A stretch of DNA of 64,000 nucleotides from Magnolia sinica (lineage: Eukaryota > Streptophyta > Magnoliopsida > Magnoliales > Magnoliaceae): positions 78,892,862-78,956,861 of the forward strand of contig NC_080584.1 in NCBI RefSeq assembly GCF_029962835.1, given 5' to 3'. This document shows, in pieces, positions 23,831-36,677 of the stretch. The number at the start of each line of letters is the position of its first letter. Within the stretch, counting starts at the first letter, position 1. The notes beneath the pieces are model-generated. The model saw only the letters and a list, made by a program, of their open reading frames with translations. It was not told where the DNA came from and searched no databases. Position numbers and translations under genes: made by a program.

Positions 23831-24105
23831 CCATGTATAAGGTGGAGATGACTCCCTACCTTCTCTTTTATTGTGATCAATTGGAAAAAAAAAAACTATT
23901 TTCACTCATTTTCATCAATCTTTCTTGTGACAAGAAATTCAAATTTACATCAATGAGAAACGTGGGGCCCATGGATGAATGGTTAGGATCATTGTATCTC
24001 TGCTTTTTTTGGCCCAGGGCATGATATGTGCCTCTAAGCACAGGTCAAGATGAGCTAGTCTTTAGTCATTGACCGGACATGGTTAATGGTTTTGCCGCCA
24101 TGTCC

Positions 24106-24556
24106 GGTGACCCCAACACCAGCCAACCAACTAGTTGGTGTCAAACCTCTATGGGCCCACCATGTTTTATGTGTTTTATCCACACTGTTCATCCATTTTG
24201 CCAACTCATCTTTAGATCCTGGGCTATAAAAAATGAGGCAGATTCAAAGATCAAGTGAACAGCACCATAGGAATTGTACGCTTGCCATTGAAAAACGTAA
24301 TGGGGCCTGAATTCCCTTCATCCAGGTCTATGTGACCTTATGAACAGGTTGGATAACAAATAAACATCATTTGAGCCCTAGGAAGGTTTCAACGATGGAC
24401 ATCATTCTCTCCACTATTTCCTGTGGTGTGGTCCACTTGAGCTTGTGAGCTTTAAAAATGAGCCAGAAAATAGATCGACGGTGTGGATAAAACACGTCCA
24501 TCATGGTGGGGCCATAGAGATTTGACACCAGCTAGCTGGCTGGTGTTGGGATCCCC
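24106..24556. mobile_element. MITE, copy 2 partner of 3008-3457
   Basis: It has the same ends (GGTGACCCCAACACCAGCC; GTTGGGATCCCC) and the same core as the copy 1 element, so its insertion predates the duplication. No coding capacity. Confidence 0.75.
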
Positions 24557-25640
24557 AGCCAAACCACGTCCAAGTCAACCCGTACCCCTAGTGGGCCCTG
24601 CTGTCGCTGTGCCACACGTGGAACAGCTAGACTATTTAAGCTTTCCTAGGTCTCAGTTCACGTTAAAAATGGGAAAAGTCTAAACGAATGTTACGTTTAA
24701 CCAATTGTTGTAGCTTTATTGCCATGGCTTTTGTTTTTTTTTACAACCAGATTCAAGAGGACCATCTATTAAACAGACACCATCGGCCGTACTACACCCA
24801 TCTGTCTCATTCTAAATACAGAGTAAAGACAGCGAGATGGACGGTACCCATCCAATGATCGTACATCCATATAACCGGCTGTGATTGGCAAGGTTCCTGA
24901 TTATTAGAAGAGATCTTAACTTGGGTTGACTGGGTCAAAAGTGATATTTAGTGAAAGGAGGAGCAATTTCATCATTTCAGGAAATGTACACCTCTACTGG
25001 TGGAATTATATGATAGAGGCCTGCATCTTTTTCCACCACACATGGGTTTTAAATTATGATAGGTGCACTGCACCATACGTTAAAAACAAATATCAGGTTG
25101 ATACAATACTTTTGTGGCGCATCAGAACCAGGTAATAGTCAATCACCACTTTTTCCTTTGATGTGGTCGACCTGAGATTTGGATCTGCTTCATTTTTGGG
25201 CTCATAGCCTAAAATGAGCTGAAAAACATGAACAGCGTTGATATACAAAATATAAATGAAGGTGGGCCCCATAGTTAGGGTCGCACCGTGTGTTGTGAGG
25301 CCCGGGCTACACCTAATCCGAATGAAACATGCCCTTCCGAAAAGCAATCATACAGTAGGAAACGGGCTGATTTGTGTGGTATCCCGGGTTTTTTCTTCTC
25401 TGACTAGTGAGATTACTAATTAGTTAATCTAGGCCACTGAAAGATTGAAATAACATCGAATTGAATATTACCTAAAGAAATTCTCAATAAAACAATCTTA
25501 ACAATTCGAATTGTGGCATAAGCTTATTATTTTGTCAGCGAAAATGTATTCCAGTATAGGAGGTTTCTATCATTTTGTCAGGAAGATATTTTGGAAATAT
25601 TCAATCTGCTTCCTTACACATAAAATCATCGGTGTAGATT
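24557..25640. other. Non-coding repeat-derived stretch, copy 2
   Basis: The counterpart of 3458-4539, with small differences (shorter T-run at about 24730). No gene is seen. It includes the GGTGGGCCCCATAG word at about 25262. Confidence 0.5.
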
Positions 25641-26087
25641 ATCCAACTATGGGCATTATTTGATACACGGATTGCCTGGTGACCCGGTCGCCACTATATC
25701 ATCACCAGTGACCAGATGTGGCAAGATTTGATTGGACCTCGAAGTGACCACTTCAATACTGATTTGAGACTTGTCAAAGTTCTACATATGCATTTTATCC
25801 AAACCATATGATCATTTTGCCATCTCATTTTTTAGCATGAGCCAAAAACCAAAGTTGACCCAGAGCTTAAGTAGACTACACCAAATGAAGGAAGCGTGGG
25901 ATGGTGATGCCTATTGTTGAAACCTTCTTAGGACCCACTGGAATGTTTATTTGCAATCCAACTTATTCATAAAGTCCCGTAAACCTTGATGAAGTGAAAA
26001 TATGAAAATCAGTTTGCTCCAAAACTTTTGTAGCCCACAAAAAGTTTTCAACAACGGCATTTAATCCCCACTATCTCCTGTAGTGTG
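25641..26087. mobile_element. MITE left part, split by copia B
   Basis: The same diverged MITE as 4540-4984, ending at TAGTGTG where copia B begins. The MITE continues at 31543 with GTGTGGTCTAGTTCAGC, so the insertion point is identical in both segment copies. Confidence 0.7.
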
Positions 26088-26792
26088 TGATGGGATTTTC
26101 TCCTAGGCTCGACCAATCGTGAGCCTTACTCGACCGGTTGAGCCCTGGTTTGACTCAAAGTCAAGCGACTTTAGGTTTATTTTTCCCGTGATGTTCAACC
26201 AGTTGAGGGAGGAGCTCGACCGGTCGAGGACTCGGCTCGTCCGTCGAGGTTATACAGATTCGAGTCTGGATCTTGTGCGGACTGCGGAAATCTGAAACGG
26301 TTTTGCAAGAGGTGTGAAAGGGAGTTTCCTAAACTATAAATAGGGGTGGCTAGGGCCTTTTTAGGCAATGCAAGAGGGTTTCCTAAAGCTTTGCAAGGGT
26401 TTGTCAAAGGGTTTAGGGCTATCAAAGGTGAGAGAGAGAGATAGAGAGAGAGGAAGTTAGTGGAAGGGAGTCAACGTCTTAGTGCTTCTACATCCTCGTA
26501 ATCGGTGAGATCTCTCCATTTTCTTTTAACTCTCTTATTGTTTATCTACTCCTATGTGAGTGAAAAAGGTTTGATCCAAGCGGTGTGTGTTTGTGAGTGG
26601 TTATAACGTTCTACTTCATAGTGGATTGTTGATCTGGACGAGGTCCCGTGGTTTTTACCTCTTTGAGGGTTTTTCACAAAAAAATCTCGTGTCGTGTGGT
26701 TTATGCTTTGATTTATTTCATTGCTTTATTATCTCATAATTCTGGTGTTTTTGGGAGGCTAGATCCTAAGGTTTTGTGCAAGGCCCCCAATA
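26088..26792 (+). repeat. 5' LTR of copia B
   Basis: About 705 bp, starting TGATGGG. The end is mutated from CAACA to CAATA. Palindromes of the CTCGACCRGTCGAG class span about 26109-26248, several with mutations that break symmetry. TATAAATA is at 26335-26342. Confidence 0.88.
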
Positions 26793-26843
26793 AAGTGGTA
26801 TCAGGGCCAAGTTCATTGAACGGAGAAGGATCGGTTTTGAATT

Positions 26844-29800
26844 ATGGAGGGTAGCTCATCAAAGATAATCAGCCTCAATGGTTCTAACTGGACTATATAG
26901 AAGGCTAAGATAGAAGACTTACTTTATTGCACGGACATGTATTCTCCAATTTTAGGCATATCAGCAAAATCAAAGGATATGTCTGATGATGATTGGAAGA
27001 AATTGGACTAGAAGGCAGTGGGGTTTATTAGACAATGACTAGATGATTCTGTGTTCCACCATGTGTCTACGGAGACCTCAGCCGCTAACCTATGGCTAAA
27101 ACTAGAAGGGTTGTATGAGAGGAAGACAACCGGTAATAAAATCTTCCTGATAAGACGACTTGTGAATCTCAAGTTTAAAGATGGTGGTTCTATGGCTAAG
27201 CACATGAATGAAGTCAGCAATATTGTGAACCAACTCTCCGCTATGAAGATGGTCCTGGATGATGAATTACAGGCTTTGTTATTGCTTAGTTCATTGCCTG
27301 ACAGTTGGGAGACATTGGTGGTGTCTCTAAGTAACTCCGCGCTAGACGAAAATGTATCCATGAAGCAGGTGACTAGCTGTCTCTTCAATGAGGAGACAAG
27401 GAGGAAGTCTCAGAGATCCACTCAGCAAGAGGCCCTTGTGACACAAGAATGGGGGAAAGAAAAGAACAGAAAGGGCGGGAAGGCCCGAGATAAATCAAGA
27501 GGCAAGTCAAGCACAAGGAAAGATGTTGAATGCTGAAATTGTGGCAAGAAGAGCCATTATAAGCATGAATGTCGTAAGAATAAGAACGATAAGAAAGGAA
27601 AAGAAAATGAGAAAGAAGGCGAATCTGATTCCACTGCGGTCGCTTCAAATGGCGACATTGTAGTTATTTTTTTAGCAGATCATGATGTATATCTCACGGC
27701 TACGAGTCAGGACACCGAGTGAGTGATAGACTCGAGAGCCTCGTTTCATGCGACTCCACGCAAGGATTTCTTCATAAGCTACAAGTCAGGTGACTATGGG
27801 ACTGTGAAGATGAAAAATTCTGGCATATCGAAGATCGTATGGGTCGGTGATATTTGTGTGAAAACTGATGTAGGCTGCACATTTGTTCTCAAGGATGTGA
27901 GGCATATCCCAGACCTTCGCCTCAACTTGATGTTGATGGGAAGGTTGAATGATGATGGCTATGAAAGCCGATTTGTTGGTGGGCGTTGGAAGCTCATCAA
28001 TGGTTCATTGATCGCAGCTAAAGGAAAGAAGTGTTGCACCCTTTACAAGGCAAGTGTCAGTGTGTGCAAGGGTGGGTTGAACGTAGAAGCAGATTCAACT
28101 ATTGACATGTGGCACAGGCGTCTAGACCACATGAGTGAAAAATGGCTTCAGGTACTAGCAAGGAAGCGGCTCTTTCTAAACGTGACAGGTATACCTCTCA
28201 AAACCTGTATTGATTGTTTATCAGGGAAACAACATAGAGTTTCATTTGTTAAATTTGTTTCTCATGTTAATAAAGTGCATGCATTAGATTTGGTTTATTC
28301 TGATATTTGTGGTCTTATGAGGACAAAAACCTTGGGTGGGACATTGTAGTTTGTTACTTTTATAAATGATGCATCTAGGAGGGTTTGAGTTTATACTTTA
28401 AAAACTAAGGACGAGGTCTTTAGTGTGTTTAAATTGTTTCATACTATGGTCGAGAGAGAGATAGGTAGATCATTGAAGTACATCCGCACTAACAATGGTG
28501 GTGAATACATCAGTGACTTTCATGAGTATTGTAAGTCTTTAGGTATACGACATGAACAGACGGTTCCCAAGACCCCCTAGCATAATGGTGTAGCTGAGCG
28601 AATGAATCGCACCATTGTAGAGAGAATCAGATGCATGTTATCCCATGCGAAGTTGCTCAAGATGTTCTGGAGAGAAGCAATGCACATGAGAGTGTATTTG
28701 ATAAACAGGTCTCCATCAGCCCCATTGAATGGAGAAGTACTCGAGAAGGTGTGGACTGAACATGATCTATCGTACAGTCATCTCAGGGTGTTTGGATGCA
28801 AGACATTCATTCACGTACCAAAAGACAAGAGGTCCAAGTTCGATATGAAGATCAGGTAATGTGTATTCTTAGGGTATGGTGATAAAAAGTTCAGTCACAG
28901 ATTATGGGATCCAACCGAGAACAAGCTCGTCAGGAGAAGAGATGTGGTATTCTTTAAAGATCAGTGGATAGAAGACATTGTTGAGCCAGAGAAGAACAAG
29001 CCCAGTTCAGGTGAGCTAGAAGACATGGATCTGATTATTCCTCCCGTGGTGCCTGATGACGGGGGAATACAGCAAGGTGAAGAGGACGAGGGAGTTTCTA
29101 CAGAAGATGGACCGGGGGAGCAGCCCCCACTTGATCTACCTGTTGAGCCATGGGTGAGGAGGTCATTTAGGGACAGACAACCATCCAAGAGGTACTCGCC
29201 GCATGAGTACATTATGCTCACTGATGGGGGAGAGCCAGAAGATTATTCTGAGGCCCTATCCAACCAGCATAAGTGGGAGTGGTTGAAAGTTATGCAAGAG
29301 GAGATGGAATCCTTACATAAGAACCACACCTATGATATGGTGAAACCGTCTAAAGGCAAGAAAGCTCTGAGCAACAAGTGGGTGTTCAGAAAGAAGGTCG
29401 AGCAGAAGAATTCACAGACGAAGTTTAAGGCCAGACTTGTGGTGAAAGGGTTCGGTCAGAGGAAAGGTATAGACTTCGAGGAAATATTCTCACTAGTGGT
29501 GAAGATGACATCCATACGGGTGTTGCTTGGGTTGGCGACTAGCATAGATCTGGACATAGAGCAGTTAGATGTTAAAACTATCTTTCTCCATGGTGACCTG
29601 GAAGAAGAGATCTACATGCATCAATCAGAGGGGTTCGAAGTTAAGGGCAATGAGCGTATGGTGTTTAGGCTAAGGAAGAACTTGTATGGGCTAAAACAAG
29701 CTTAACGGCAATGGTATAAGAAGTTCGACTCGTTCATGTTACAGCATGGGTATGACAGAACAGAATCGGACCACTGTGTGTTCACGCGTAAGTTCTCAGA

Positions 29801-30809
29801 TGGTGATTTCTTAGTTCTGCAGTTATACATTGATGACATGCTCATCATGAGAAAAGACATTAAGAAGATCGACAAACTGAAACAGGAGTTGGGCAAGTCA
29901 TTTGCGATAAAAGACTTGAGCCCTACTAAATAGATCGTAGGAATGGAGATAACCCGTGACAGAAGCATTGAGAAGCTTTGGCTGTCACAAGAGCGGTATA
30001 TTGAGAAAGTCCTAAAGCGGTTCAATATGAATACAACGAAGCCGGTCAGTACTTCATCAGATGGTCACTTCAGATTGATCGATATGTAGTGTCCCAAGAT
30101 GAAGACAGTGGTGGATGGGATGTAAAAGATACCCTACGCATTAACAATAGGAAGTTTGATATATGTTATAGTGTGTACACGCCCAGACATAGTATATGTA
30201 GTTGGTGTTGTCAGCTGGTATCTTGCCAATCCTTGTAAAGAGCATTGGGCAGCGGTAAAGTAGATACTGTGGTATCTAAGAGGCTCATCTAGGTTGAGCC
30301 TATAATATGGTGACGGAAGACTTGCGTTAGAGGGCTACATAGATGCAGATATGGTAGGTGACATAGACTCTAGGAAGTCTACATTTACGTTTGCAGGGGG
30401 AGTGGTCTCTTGGCAGAGCAAGCTACAAAAGGTCGTAATATTATCGACGACAGAAGCCGAGTACATTATGGTCACAGAAGCATGCAAAGAAATGCTTTGG
30501 ATAAAAAGGTTCGTACAGGAACTTAGCCTGAAGCAGGAGGAGAACGTGGTCTATTGCGATAGTTAAAATACTATACACTTGAGCAAGAATCCAAGTCAGC
30601 ATTCCAAGTCGAAGCACATAAAGATTTGGTATCACTGGATTAGAGATACTTTAGTACAGAAGGTGTTACAGCTCGAGAAGGTTCACACTGACGATAATGT
30701 GTCAAACATGATGACCAAGGTTTTGCTCAAGGACAAGTTTGAGGTTTGTAGAAACCTGGGTGACTTAAAGAAGGTGAATCCCTCCTGGGTCAGAAAGGGG
30801 GAGTTTTGA
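26844..30809 (+). pseudogene. Copia B gag-pol pseudogene
   Basis: The same order as copia A. Gag runs from ATG 26844, with the shared stop at codon 19 (26898-26900). The zinc knuckle is broken by a stop (tryptophan codon to TGA, about 27535). The protease motif reads VIDSRASFH (27723-27749), so the catalytic-loop glycine is lost. The integrase includes a long frame 27723-28349. RT contains NKWVFRKK and an intact YIDD (29825-29836). RNase H contains STTEAEYIMVTEACKEM. It ends WVRKGEF at the TGA formed by the 3' LTR. The best-preserved block is 28944-29705 (253 codons). Inactive. Confidence 0.92.
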
Positions 30810-31542
30810 TGGGATTTCTTCCAAAGCTCGACTGGTCGTGAGCCTTACTCGACCGGTCGAGGGTGGTGCTTGACCAGTCGAGCCCTGTCTCGACTCAAAG
30901 TCCAGCGAGTTTGGATTTATTTTTCCCATGGTGGTCGACCAGTCGAGGGAGGTGCTCGACCGGTCGAGTAGGCTGCTTGATCGGTTGAGGACTTGGCTCG
31001 ACCAGTCGAGGTTACGCAAATTCGAGTCCAGATCTTATGTGGACTGCGAAAATTTGAGGCGGTTTCGCAAGAGGTACCAAAGGGAGTTTCCTAAACTATG
31101 AATAGGGGTGCTTAGGGCCTTTCTAGGCAATACAAAAGGGTTTCCTAAAGCTTTGCAAGGGTTTGTCAAAGGGTTTAGGGCTATCAAAGGTGAGAGAGAG
31201 GAAGCTTATGGAAGGGAGTCGACGTCTCAGCGCTTCTACGTCCTCGTAATCGGTGAGATCTCTCCATTTTCTTTTTACTCTTTTATTATTTATCCACTCC
31301 TGCATGAATAAAGAAGGTTTGATCCAAGCAGTGTGTGCTTGTGATTGGTTGTAACGTTCTACTTCATAGTGGATTGTTGATCTGGACGAGGTCCTATGGT
31401 TTTTACCTCTTTGAGGGTTTTCTACATAAAAATTTCTTATGTCATGTGGTTTATGCTTTAATTTATTTCATTGCTTTATTATCCCATAATTTTGGTGTTT
31501 TTGGGATGCTAGATCCTAAGGTTTTGTGCAAGGCCCCCAGCA
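30807..31542 (+). repeat. 3' LTR of copia B
   Basis: 736 bp, TGATGGG to CCCAGCA. Seven palindromes of the TCGACCRGTCGA class lie between about 30828 and 31012. It is followed directly by the GTGTG target duplication. Confidence 0.9.
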
Positions 31543-33168
31543 GTGTGGTCTAGTTCAGCTTTAGATACTCATTTTTTAGTCCATTCTCGAAAGCAAGATG
31601 AAAAAAATTAATGGACATCATAGATAAAACAAATTCACATTGTGGGATACACAGAGCCTTGACCGGTGCTGGTAGCTACCAAGCTCCATACTGGAGAGGT
31701 TACTACCCAATCCATGTCCCATTCAATTATCCAATTGTCAAAGATAGGCCACCAAGCATGTTTGAAAGTTATTTTGTACTCACTTGAATTATTGTTCACG
31801 GTCGCATCGCTCAATTAAATTCTACCACGGCAAGTCACAGGCGACCTATGTGGGGTGATGACTTTCAAACGCCTACCTAGACTAGTATCAATCACGACCT
31901 TTCTTGGTAGACTTAAAATGAACGATAAAGCAAAAACATTTAATTTTACATAGGATGATACTTGTACCTTTTGTAACGTGGTTGTTAGAATTTATTAAGC
32001 AGTTTTTTTTTTTTTTCTCTTTCCTTTTCTAGCTTTGAAGGAAAATTCACAGTAAGTTTGATCTTACTCCATTGTTTGGGTTTTCCATTAGGGAGTGTGC
32101 GAATCTTTGTTAATAATGCTAGAAATGAGCTAAACAATTTTTGGATGATTCATAATATTGGATCACCAAGTTGCAGTTCTTATTGGAGTTTTTCTCGGTA
32201 AGTCTGTTTCTTTTTTCTTTTTTCTTTTGGAAAAACAGATAGTCTTCAATAAATTTTCCCATGTGGATTGCCTGAGTTGTGCCCTCCATAGAGCTTTTTC
32301 AAACAAACCATTTTATTTTTTATTTTTTTTGAAAACTCACAAAAAATAGTCATTAATAAACAAAATTTCTCAAATCATCTAACTGCAGTGCCGGATGGGT
32401 TGATATTAATCGGTCTAAAAGATTTATTTGGAAGCACTCTTTTATTACCTGTTGACCTTCGTTGGTAGGCTTAAGATGAAAAGTAGATTAAAAAGATTTT
32501 AATATCATATCATATAAAAATTATACTTTTTATAATTTAGGGTTAGAATCTATAGAGGTTTTTTTTTTTTTTTATTTTATTTTATTTTTTTTTAAACTAT
32601 GATATCCGGGTTATAGAATTAAATCAAGTAATGACTCTTCAAACCTTCAATGAGTCGAGCAGATTCATTTAGATTTTCAGCCTAGCCTACTAAAGATGTG
32701 CTTCCACTCATATATTAGGTCAATAGGTTGGGGTGTGACCTAAAATTTTATCCTAAATTATTAATGGGGCTGGGTTTGGGCTCCATTTGAGACCCATCAG
32801 CCTGTCCCATTTAAGGTTTCATGGACATTTTTGTCATATGGTGGGGCACACTTCATGAACAACCAGGCATAGTGATAAATACTTGCTCTTGGTGACTTTT
32901 AGGCAGAGAAATTTCGCGCGAGATTTTAAATTTTAAAGCTTTTCCCATGATATTATGGGGAAAATCTGGCCTAAAATAAATTATTTAAAAATATTTATTG
33001 TGAATAAAAATAAATTTATATAATTAATTCTTTATTATATTTAGCTATTTTTGCGATATCATTGTGATAATATCATTTAGTGTATTTTTCATGATATTAT
33101 TGTGAGAATTTCAAGATCTCAGTGATGGTTGTCACATTGCAGCCAGGATATATATTGCAGTACTTTGG
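31543..33168. other. MITE right remnant and AT-rich non-coding DNA, copy 2
   Basis: It begins with the right part of the split MITE (31543-31670), then matches 10581-12060. T-runs at about 32003-32016 and 32563-32592 differ in length from copy 1. No gene is seen. Confidence 0.55.
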
Positions 33169-33460
33169 GTGGCTGGGATCAGGCTCGGGCATATTTTAGT
33201 TTGGTCCCTCACGACCCAGGCAAGCTGGACATGGCTTATTGACCAGGTCCACCCTGGCTTATTTACAATCCTAGTACTTATCCAAAGCAAGCTGGACATG
33301 GGCTACCTCGCCCAGCTGAGGCAGATCACTGCTGCAGCCATCCTGTTGGAAAATGAACTTGCTGATTATAATTGGAGTTGAAATTCTAGAAATGCTAATG
33401 TTCAAGCACTAGCAAAGAAGCACAAAGGCTGGTTCTAATACAAGAAGATGGCACATGACC
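33169..33460 (+). other. Possible exon remnant, copy 2
   Basis: The partner of 12070-12360. The first stop is at the same place, and several amino-acid changes separate the two, as expected for sequence that is not under protein-level selection. Not recognised. Confidence 0.2.
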
Positions 33461-33759
33461 CATCCATTTTGGGCCCACTATATCAATGGTCCAGAATAAG
33501 TACATGAGAGAGAGACTTCGGTCACAAAACTGAAGCGAAAGGGTCAATGCCCATGCTTCTCCCAAAAGAAACCATGAGATTCATAGCATGGTGGCTCGTC
33601 TGGGTAGGACTCAGTAAGGACAAGTACAGGTCAGTACCACTAGTTACCCCTGATTCAACCCTAACTTTGGCTAGTCTAGTCAATTTACTCCTAGCTCAAT
33701 GGCCTTTGCATTCGAAGAACACGCGTTGCTACCTGATAACCGGACTGCGTGATTCTTCT
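33461..33759. other. Segment deleted from copy 1
   Basis: About 290 bp between AATAAGTACATGAG and the MITE left end has no counterpart in copy 1, where it was lost together with the MITE end. It contains GAGAGAGAGACTTCGG and no gene that I can support. Confidence 0.6.
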
Positions 33760-34304
33760 GGAAACGGATTGGCTACTCACCCTGCGACCAGCCCGGTGGC
33801 TGTGGTCGGTGCTCTGTGGGCCCCACCATGATGTATTTGCTTCATCCATTCCGTTCATTCATTTTTACAGATCATTTTAGTGTGTGATTCCAAAAATGAG
33901 AGGGATATAAATCTCAGGTGGACCACACCACAGGATAACAATAGTGATTGGATATCCACCATTAAAATCCTCCTAAGGCCTATTCTACTGTTTATTTTAC
34001 ATCTAATTTGTTGATTAGGTTATACAAGCCAAGATGAAGGGAAAAAACAAAGATCAGCTTGATCCAAAACTTTCATATCCCCCAAGAGGTTTTTAAATGG
34101 TCGACCCTCATTCAACACTGTTTGTTTCCTGTAATGTGGTCCACTTGTGATTGTGATATATCTCATTTTTGGTCTCATTCCATTAAATGATCTGTAAAAA
34201 TAGATGGACGGAATGGATGAAACACATAGATCATTTTGGAGCCCACGTAGCACCGACCACCAGCCATTGGCTGATGGCAGAGGGGGAGTAGCCAATCCCT
34301 TTCC
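33760..34304. mobile_element. Intact MULE-type MITE (545 bp)
   Basis: Ends GGAAACGGATTGGCTACTC and its near complement GAGTAGCCAATCCCTTTCC. A perfect 9-bp target duplication GATTCTTCT flanks it (33751-33759 and 34305-34313). Next inward come GGTCGGTGCTCTGTGGGCCCC and its complement, then the shared family core. No coding. The 9-bp duplication and long inverted repeats place it with Mutator-derived MITEs. Confidence 0.93.
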
Positions 34305-34327
34305 GATTCTTCTGTGATGAGCTGATG

Positions 34328-34336
34328 GATAAACCT
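34328..34336. other. Empty MITE site
   Basis: A single GATAAACCT, where copy 1 has this 9-mer on both sides of a 522-bp MITE (12942-13463). It is the pre-insertion sequence, or less likely a precise excision. Confidence 0.88.
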
Positions 34337-34918
34337 TACTGGCATTCTACACGTGTCAAGTGGGTGAATGGGGAAGTAGTAGTCAGGCAGGTTGGATCAG
34401 GTTAAGGGTCAACCAGAGCCTAACCTTACCCACCTCAAGAGGACCCAAACATGCAAACCGGGCCGAATTCCAAGCCAAGGTTCCCAACCCAAACTTCTCC
34501 ACCCTCAACATAAACTGGCCCAACCAATCGCAAACACATGTGATTTTCCCTAACCCGGCCTGAATTTGATTGACCTGAGCCCAATTCCCAGACCTTGACA
34601 ACCCGGCCCAACCCAGCCGGAACTCAGGTTGGGTCAATCGTTTTGGGTCAACCCGAACTCATGTTGCATCCTTGCTCCGGCTCATGCTGTAGACTTAAAA
34701 ACAATAGTGCTGAGATTTTAAAGAGCCATGATACGCCAACTACCACCTCACAACATGCCTCTGGTGGGCCCCACCACGAGGATGACCCGGTGCAAAAAAT
34801 ATGGTGGTCCACTCATCAGATGTACCATGTTTCCATGTTCAACGTATAGAGTGGACCGGCCTGCTTTAGGGCCAGATTATCAAAACAGTGGGTCCCACCT
34901 ACTGAAGGCTCATATGTC

Positions 34919-35421
34919 CGTGGCTGGTGGTCGGTGCTCTGTGGGCCCCACCATCATGTATGTGTTTCATCCATTCCGTTCATCAATTTTTATAGATCAT
35001 TTTATGGCTTGAGCCAAAAAATGAGAGGGATATAAATCCCAGGTACACCACACCACAGGAAAACAATAGCGATTGGACATCCACCATTAAAATCCTCCTA
35101 AGGCCCAATGTACTGTTTATTTGACATCCAATATGTTGATTAGGTCATAAAGACTTAGATTAAAGGAAAAAACAAAGATCAGCTTGATCCAAAACTTTCA
35201 TGGCCCCCTAAAAATTTTTATCTTAGGCGTTCATTCAACACTCTTTCCTATAATGTGGTTCACCTGAGATTGGGATATACCTCATTTTTGGTATCATAGC
35301 CTAAAATGATCTAGAAACACAGATGGACAGCATGGATGAAAAATATACATCATGGTGGGGCCCACAGATCACCGACCATCAGCCACTGGCTGGTGGCAGT
35401 GGGAGTAGCCAATCCGTTTCC
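34919..35421. mobile_element. MITE, left-truncated, copy 2 partner of 14063-14598
   Basis: The right end GGAGTAGCCAATCCGTTTCC is intact. The left ~46 bp, including the terminal repeat, is deleted, with homology resuming at GTGGCTGGTGGTCGGT. Confidence 0.8.
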
Positions 35422-35603
35422 TCTATACTCGCACTCATCAAGCAATCCTGAAAATCCAAGTAATAGCTGTCGGATGTATGGTTAAGAGTAAGTGACTGGT
35501 TGATGAGTGCATCTGAGCTTTCAGCAGGTAGGACCTACGTGGCAACTGTTACCCATGTGAATACGGATCCTCTCTTTGCGTCTAGCAGGAAGTTGTAATC
35601 TAA

Positions 35604-35990
35604 GGGCCTGTTTGGCCGGGCAGATCGGATGGGATTGGAAGGTAGATCCTGGGATTAGCCAGCGTGCCAAACAGACACGGGATGTTGATCCCGGGATATA
35701 GCAATCCCATGGATCTTAAGTCAATCCACTGACGTCACCATCATTACCTTTAAATCTCATCTAATCCACCCTAATCCCTTCAAAATTGCCCGGGACGTGT
35801 TTGGTTTGAGGGGTTGAAAGGGATTGAAAGGTTTAATCAAGGGATTGGCCGGGCGTGCCAAACAGACCGGATATAGCAATCCCATAGATCGTGAACCAAT
35901 CCACTGACACAGCTATCATTACCTTGAAATCCCTGCAATCCAATCTAATACCATCCAATCCCATCCAATCTGCCCGGCCGAACAGGTCCA
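35604..35990. mobile_element. GGCCTGTTTGG-type MITE, copy 2
   Basis: The partner of 14781-15163, with GGGCCTGTTTGGCCGGGCAG at the left and its near complement at the right (CCGGCCGAACAGG). No coding. Confidence 0.75.
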
Positions 35991-36677
35991 TTGGACCGTG
36001 TGACTGTGGAATGCATTGAATTTGCATCACTGACTGAGACGGACCAATCGCTATGTAGCAAAGGAGGAAAAAAGCAGGAAAGTTGTGGTTTGGGCAAACA
36101 GAGGATCCGGACTCGATTAGAATATAGATACCCTCCATCTAAAATGGGACCCACAATTTGGATGGTTCAGATAGCTGTACATCAGTGCCAGTTGTGAGGA
36201 GGATGAGACACATCTTTTAAACTCTGCAAAAAAAACTAACGCAATCCCAACTGCCCACCAGATTTGCAATCTGGATTTTCGATTCAAAGAAACTCAAACA
36301 AGAAGAGATCAAAATGATAAAACTCCAATAGCAATATAAAACACGACAGTATCATGTAGCTGTTATAACCACAGGATTTCAAAGAAACCTATGGCACGTT
36401 TGGATCCTCAATTCAACTGAAACGTGATAATCGGTCGATGCAGAACAAGTAACCTAGTTCCATGATTTCAAGTTGGACCTAAAACAATCTAAACCACAAA
36501 TAGGGAACCAACATCTGCTCTGTTCAACTGAAATATCACGATTGAATTCAATTGAACATCCAAACGTGGCCTATATACAGACAGAAACTGAAGAAGACAG
36601 AGCTACTATAAGAAACTAATTTCTACGCCACGATTTGAATTGGAATTTGGGATGTTGAGATCTCTCCATGACAATCT

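Larger units (their letters stand above)
26088..31542 (+). mobile_element. Copia retrotransposon B (decayed, full length)
   Basis: 5.46 kb, the duplicated partner of copia A. LTRs are 26088-26792 and 30807-31542, and the primer-binding site TGGTATCAGGGCC is at 26796-26808. The flanking target duplication GTGTG (26083-26087 and 31543-31547) is perfect. Shared stop codons with A show that the element was already dead when the segment was duplicated. Confidence 0.93.

Noticed and set aside
23456-23905. 149-codon minus-strand frame with phenylalanine runs
   Set aside because: It is the three-unit tandem repeat with poly-A tracts read in reverse; the unit length, not protein constraint, keeps it open.
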